Source of the DNA: Baylisascaris procyonis
Taxonomy: Eukaryota > Nematoda > Chromadorea > Rhabditida > Ascarididae
NCBI GenBank assembly: GCA_037389465.1
Contig: JAZARR010000171.1
Coordinates: 2,976,001 to 3,040,000 of the forward strand
Reading direction: 5' to 3'
Length of the DNA: 64,000 nt
Below are positions 58,712-64,000 of the stretch, piece by piece; position 1 is the first letter of the stretch, and each line of letters opens with the position of its first letter. Made by a program: the position numbers and the translations under genes. The notes beneath the pieces were generated by a model. That model was not told where the DNA came from and searched no databases. It saw only the letters and a list, made by a program, of their open reading frames with translations.

Positions 58712-59558
58712 CCAGTGTGCTCAGCTAGGAGCCATCTGGCGCGTCCCCAGGTTGCGGATCGGGGAACGGCCGTCAGTACGACGGTTAGCTGCGAATATAT
58801 TGAATAAGCAACCGCGGACAACCTAGCGGCGAAATCCAACAGGGTGTGGCTGGGGTTGACGGTGGCACGCCAGCGCCTGAAAAAATGGTCACAATACCCA
58901 ATGACGGTTTCGTGTCACGGCGAATACGGTCCGCCGAAAAAGACCGCTGCCCCTACTGCCTTGTAGGTACTTCGTGAAAGAAGAAAGGCTAGGAGAAAGG
59001 AACTCCGAATCATGGCGAATAGCACCTGCAGTGGGCTACGATTGTATATCGGAAGGGCAGTTTTGTATGGTCAACCTGGCCTCATTTCTGGCCACACTGC
59101 TGCGCACCCACTGCTCAGACTACACGTCTCGATCTTCGTGCCTGCAGCCAACGAGCTTTGGGTGAACAGAGAGTGGGAGTTGTCTCACAAGCATCTCTCA
59201 CTTAAATCAACTCATTGTGACAGTAAAACTCCGGTGAAGATGTTGTGTGAAGCCCTGCGGCGACTGGCAAGTGGCGACGGGTACAGGTGTCGGGTCACTG
59301 GAAGTACCTAGTCACGACCCTGCACGCAGGCGGCTCAGGTGTGATGGCCGCTTCTTGACGACCACGAACTACTTCAAGATTCGTGTCCTGCCTGGGTGGC
59401 AGAGCAGCCCTATTCAGGAACGCACTACTCTCTTCGGATGAAGAAGGGGATATAAAAGGTTCCCTAAACATTGCTAGTTCCAAATCCTTCATCAAGCATA
59501 CCGCAGCTTGCTGAATACTTACCCTTGCGGTCGAAAAACAAAGTGGTGTAAATCTCAA

Positions 59559-59561
<3 letters not shown>
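58710..59561. mobile_element. GC-rich segment between two (TA)n tracts; probable retroelement fragment
   Basis: About 850 bases with GC content far above the surroundings and many CpG steps begin directly at one TA tract and end directly at another. Frames include 99 codons at 59012-59311 (start MANSTCSGLRLYIG) and a minus frame across 59295-59633, but none is long enough for a reverse transcriptase and no catalytic motif is visible. Base composition and repeat boundaries fit the 5' part of a non-LTR element of the RTE kind that targets or generates TA repeats. This assignment is inference; it could also be another dispersed repeat. Confidence 0.45.

Positions 59562-59619
<58 letters not shown>
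59562..59619. repeat. (TA)n microsatellite, right of the GC-rich insert
   Basis: About 58 bases of TA dinucleotide; with 58627-58709 it brackets the GC-rich segment. Confidence 0.97.
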
Positions 59620-62600
59620 TCGTGTGAGCACATTTGCGTAGTTACATATATACACTAAAGCATACAAACATACATGGATACATACAAACATAATGTCCCT
59701 ATAAAGATCTTTTGCAAAATCCTATTCAAGCATGTAGAATCATCAGCATTACAACGTGCGTCAACGTATTTCAATTTCGTTCACAGTAACATTGCTTCCA
59801 TTTCTGCTCGTAAATTGCTGCCTAAATTGCTGTAATGCATGCAGTTTTCAAGTTTCATATATTCTTTCGTTCTTAAATGCAATTTGCACAACACTTTGCA
59901 TACCACAAGCATGTTTTTTGGACTTTCGCGATAAGCAATCAGTGCGACGTTCTGTCTGCACGTATTCATGCAGATTGCGTGTATGCATGCATGTATGCCT
60001 TTTCATACGTATGTATATATTGTCCATATATTTATGCATGTGTATATCTCAACTTTCGTCTGATAATTTACATAGTGTATCATACAAGTCACTGGATTGA
60101 AAAATAAGTATAAGGCGAAAATTTGAGCTGCGATCACGTTTGGAATTATCATATCTTGACAGTAATTACTTTAGTTTTATGTAAGTAGCACTTCAAATGC
60201 ACAATCAAATTTCCTCGATAGCCAATGAGTTTTTCCCAAAGATGAGGCTTTTTTCATTTCAGATTCTCATAACTGGCCGACCCTCCTTCAGAATTCATTA
60301 TGACTCATTCGTCATTTACTCTTTTTATATTAGAAAGTGACTGTGTTACAGCTACGGATTGAAGCGCGAGAAAAACATATGTGACAACTTTTCTGGCATG
60401 CTTTACCATTTAACAAACTATTCGCTTCAGTTTATAGAATTGCTCTGGTCTTACGCAAGTAGCATGAAAGTGAATATGTTTCTCGCATCCGAAGATTTTT
60501 CTTCTGCTCTTAGTTCGACGCTGATTTGATATAATTTCCTGAGCGGAACTGTAAACCTTATATTGGATTACGAAGAAATTTGTCATTTTATTGGGTAAGC
60601 AACGTTTTCATATTGTCTTCTTTTAGCCATTTGTTGAACCCCGTCGAATTGAAGAAAAATTCAGATATTCATTCGTTTTATGCAACTCGCTAATGCAGTT
60701 TGCAAGCATATATGCAAACGTATAACTAAGCACAACTCATAGTTGCATATTATCTCAGGCTGTAAAACTTTGTCGTGGACAGTAACCTTGCTGAAGCATG
60801 TAGTAGCTTACTACAAAGGGGAATGAAATTCGGCTGAAAAAATTCCTAGTCATATGGTTTTCAATTCGCCTGAAATTTTCTTCTACTCTTTACATCGCAT
60901 CGAGACCGCTTGAGTCTATATTTGATTCTCATACTCCACTACTGGCAACCGATTTTTTTTTTTGCTTCATACAGTGTCAGAAGGAAACCGATTTTATCAA
61001 ATGTCCGGGAATGAAGATGGAGGGTGAAAGGTTCAAAAAATATATCCGCAGCGTTCCAAATAAAACATTATTTGGAAGAACTCATGAACTCTCATTTCTC
61101 TCTGATATTCAAGATGCCTACGCGAGATCGCCTCTGCAGTCACGGTAGTAAATCAGCGTTCAAGTAATTGCTTGAGGTAAAATCGCCTCTGATATATTTG
61201 ACACAGTGTTTGCTACGAAGTGTTGCTCAGCAAAATATATGGCACAGAATAGTGCGGATACATATTTAAAGAAACCGAATGCAATGCGGAAGAAAGTGAG
61301 CATATGCATGAAGACAAATTGACCTTATTGGAAAGGTGCAGTGCAGTATAGCATATCGTTCATTTATAATCGTACAGCACGAAATAGTACATGTGTCTCA
61401 AAATGAAATATTTTCACCTTTTCAACACTAAACTTTTCCCCTTCACCACATACAGGATTCGATACAGAGCGCTATGCTTCAAATACCTGTGTCTAATACA
61501 GCATGACATGTGAGACATTTGGAACAAACCACTTACAACACAATATAGTGAGTGCACTAGGATTTTTGAAAGGATATGATATAGCACAGCACAAGGTGTG
61601 CAATGCAGCACACCTACCTGAAAGTGCGGTATTTGGGAAGGACACGCTAATGAGAATAAGCTCTCGATCACTACAGCCTATGCTTTTCATTCGATTTTCT
61701 GCTGAGTGAATTAGATAGCGTTTCATGGAAGGCGTTAGTTGTTGCGTCAGAAACATTTTATCGTCGATTTATATTTCGTTTCATATTGCAATGTTGCGAT
61801 GTGAGAAACGTTGCTTTTGATGGGTTTACTCATGCTTCATTGCAATTAAAGGACTATGACTATTAGGGGCTTTTATTTTTGGAGCTTAAGAAACCAACAG
61901 CGCCGAAAGAGTCCAAAAGTTCAAAAAACAATGGCACTTAGATTCATAATCAATATAGAATTTTTTTCACATCTGCGTATCACCTTTCTACAGAAGAGAA
62001 GCGCTTACATTATAATTCCTCTCAGTGTGGTGTTTATGCTAGCGCTTAGTGGTTAAACGTTACTTTAGAATTGCAGTTTGTGGAACGTGCTAATGAACGG
62101 AGCGATGCGCAAAGGCAACGAAATATTCCAGTTACGAATTGCTGAAAGAAGTTGAACGGAAGTCCCGTTTTCAAGCAGCAATGCTGCTTTCGCCCATTCC
62201 AAAAATAGCAATTCCTTCCTCAATGGTTTATAAATATAAAGAGAAATTGCTGACCGATATATCACTAAAATAAAGGCGATATTCGGTTAATAATTGCATA
62301 TTTTATAATTCTGAGATAAGGACTTAATGCAGTGCTTTTCTTTAAATACATCTGCAACCACCAGGAAGAAAAGCTGCTAAGTAGGCATATGAAATTCTCT
62401 AAACTCTTTCTTTATACTCTCATGTTCGATTTCGCATTATTTCATTTTTGAGTGTGAGCTTTTTTATGATACGGAAAGAATTCTACGGACTTCTCGGGAA
62501 TGAAAAACAAGATATGAGACTTTGAAGCGGAAAAGGAAAATATTGAAATCACATGTTATGAAGAAGGTGAGCACTTTAGACAACGGATTTGACCAGTTTG

Positions 62601-64000
62601 AGCACTTCCCATAAACAATTGGTATGCAGAGCTACTCAAAGAAAATTGCAAACTGTGTGAAATCTGTTCCCTGTTACTCAAATTTCAACGAACGCGACCT
62701 TCCTGCACTGCCTGGCCACTGCATGAAAGAATATCCTATATGTTACATTTTATAGAAATGATCGAATAAGTGACTTTCTTATTTAATGTTGAAAATTAAA
62801 AGAAATGTTCAACCGTTCTGTATAGCTCATCCCCGGCAAATACGGACGCTTTGGGGCGAAACGCCAAATATTTGTTATGAGTAGCCGAGTATGAAAGGGA
62901 AAACTATCTTGTGCAATTATAGCCCATCATCTATGCGGGTTACATAGCCAAATGTGGGTTATTATTAATTATTGTAAAGAACACCTAGACGCCATGGTTT
63001 CAGCAATCGGCCGCGCCTTTTGTTGATGCGATACAATCCTCGTAATCGCCATATTTGAAGACGCTGAACGACACAAGCAATCGACCTCAATTGAAATCAA
63101 TTTACAACACTACGAAGTTTCTCAATAAACGTGCATTCTTATAGCAGTTTATAGTTGCCGAAAAACTTTCATTTTATCATCTTCTGACTTTTTTTCTCCC
63201 TCAGCATCAAAATAATAAATGAGTAAATATCACTTTCGTTTACTTCAGCAATTGATGAATGTTGCAGATCATTTTCGATAAAAATTTTTACAGCATCATT
63301 ACTCTTCTCAATGGAAATCATGATGCAAAAAAAAACGTTTTACTGTAATTCGCTTGAGAAGTTACACAAAGTGCGATTATTGTAACTTTCTAATAAACAT
63401 TTTCAAAGAGAAAATTTCACAAATTAAATTTAAATCTTTCGACTTTGAAAAATTAAAGAAATAAATGCTATTTAATAGCATAATTCTTTTTCAATTTTCG
63501 TAACAAAAATCCAAAAGAATTTATAAATTAGAAATAAGAAAGCTATAACAACGAATACTTCGATTTGCAATTTATATATTTATAGTAACCAGTGATTGTT
63601 GCAGTAATTAATAGAGAAAAGACTAAATGAGGCAGTTAGTGAATACAGGAGGTAGTATGAGTTATATAACATAAATAATAATATGTAATGTACGATGTGT
63701 TATAGAAACTAGTATAAATGCAGATCAAATAAACATGTGCTATTTGCTTTGTTATAACTCTTCATAAATGTCATCACTGAAAAATGAGAAGAGGGGATAA
63801 CTTTTGAGAAATATTGGATAAAGAACTTCAACTTTAATTAAATCATTAATTGGTAACTGTAATTGGTAATGAGCGAGTAATTCATGTTATCAACGCATCT
63901 AATAACAAAACACCACAAAATAACCTTGAAATAAGATTGATATATTTGAATTGTTTAAGACGATTTGTATTGCAAGGGCGAAAAAAAAAGTAACGGAAAG
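59620..64000. other. AT-rich region without a recognised gene
   Basis: Short frames only, including overlapping ones at 59756-60107 that arise from TATGCATG-rich simple sequence, and several at 61414-61756 on both strands. None resembles a family I know. The last 1.5 kb is very AT-rich. Confidence 0.5.

Overview
The window looks like nuclear DNA of a nematode. It is AT-rich, its genes are split by many introns with short (T)nCAG or (T)nTAG acceptors, it carries a serpentine chemoreceptor-type gene, and long (TA)n microsatellites are scattered through it. Four spliced protein genes can be built with matching intron phases. They are a seven-transmembrane serpentine receptor (+, 1162-5705), a small Ser/Arg-rich protein (+, 29330-30670), a fructosamine-3-kinase family protein (+, 33524-41261) and glutamate dehydrogenase (-, 45323-52166). 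The kinase and GDH genes converge, with about 4 kb between them that holds weak coding candidates.

The striking feature is 12002-28585, a 16.6 kb tandem array of 60 tRNA-like genes, all on the minus strand, one per repeat unit of about 282 bp (range 264-286). Each unit is a 71-nt tRNA(Gln)-type gene plus a conserved spacer of about 210 bp. By anticodon I count 30 CUG (Gln), 24 UUG (Gln), 4 GUG (His anticodon on a Gln-type body) and 2 copies with a broken anticodon arm. Many copies keep perfect acceptor, D, anticodon and T stems and recognisable A and B boxes. No copy has a T4 Pol III terminator close to its 3' end. The array has a higher-order layout: blocks of roughly 1-3 kb recur at fixed offsets (1097, 2511, 3900, 7236 bp), so multi-unit segments were copied recently. 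Edge copies are the most degenerate.

Layout: 1-1161 AT-rich, no gene seen; 1162-5705 receptor; 5706-12001 mostly featureless, with a G-rich tract (8071-8160) and a diverged repeat pair (9560/10460); 12002-28585 tRNA array; 28586-29329 short intergenic stretch; 29330-30670 Ser/Arg-rich gene; 30671-33482 intergenic with a GC-richer island; 33524-41261 FN3K-like gene with large introns, one of which carries a foldback repeat; 42256-43091 a phase-consistent three-exon candidate; 43414-44097 an unrecognised 227-codon minus ORF; 45323-52166 GDH; 52167-64000 no gene recognised, but a GC-rich probable retroelement fragment (58710-59561) sits between two (TA)n tracts.

The protein genes do not form a pathway. 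The array, if transcribed, would supply a large dose of glutamine tRNA; if not, it is a tRNA-derived satellite. The sequence alone does not decide between these.
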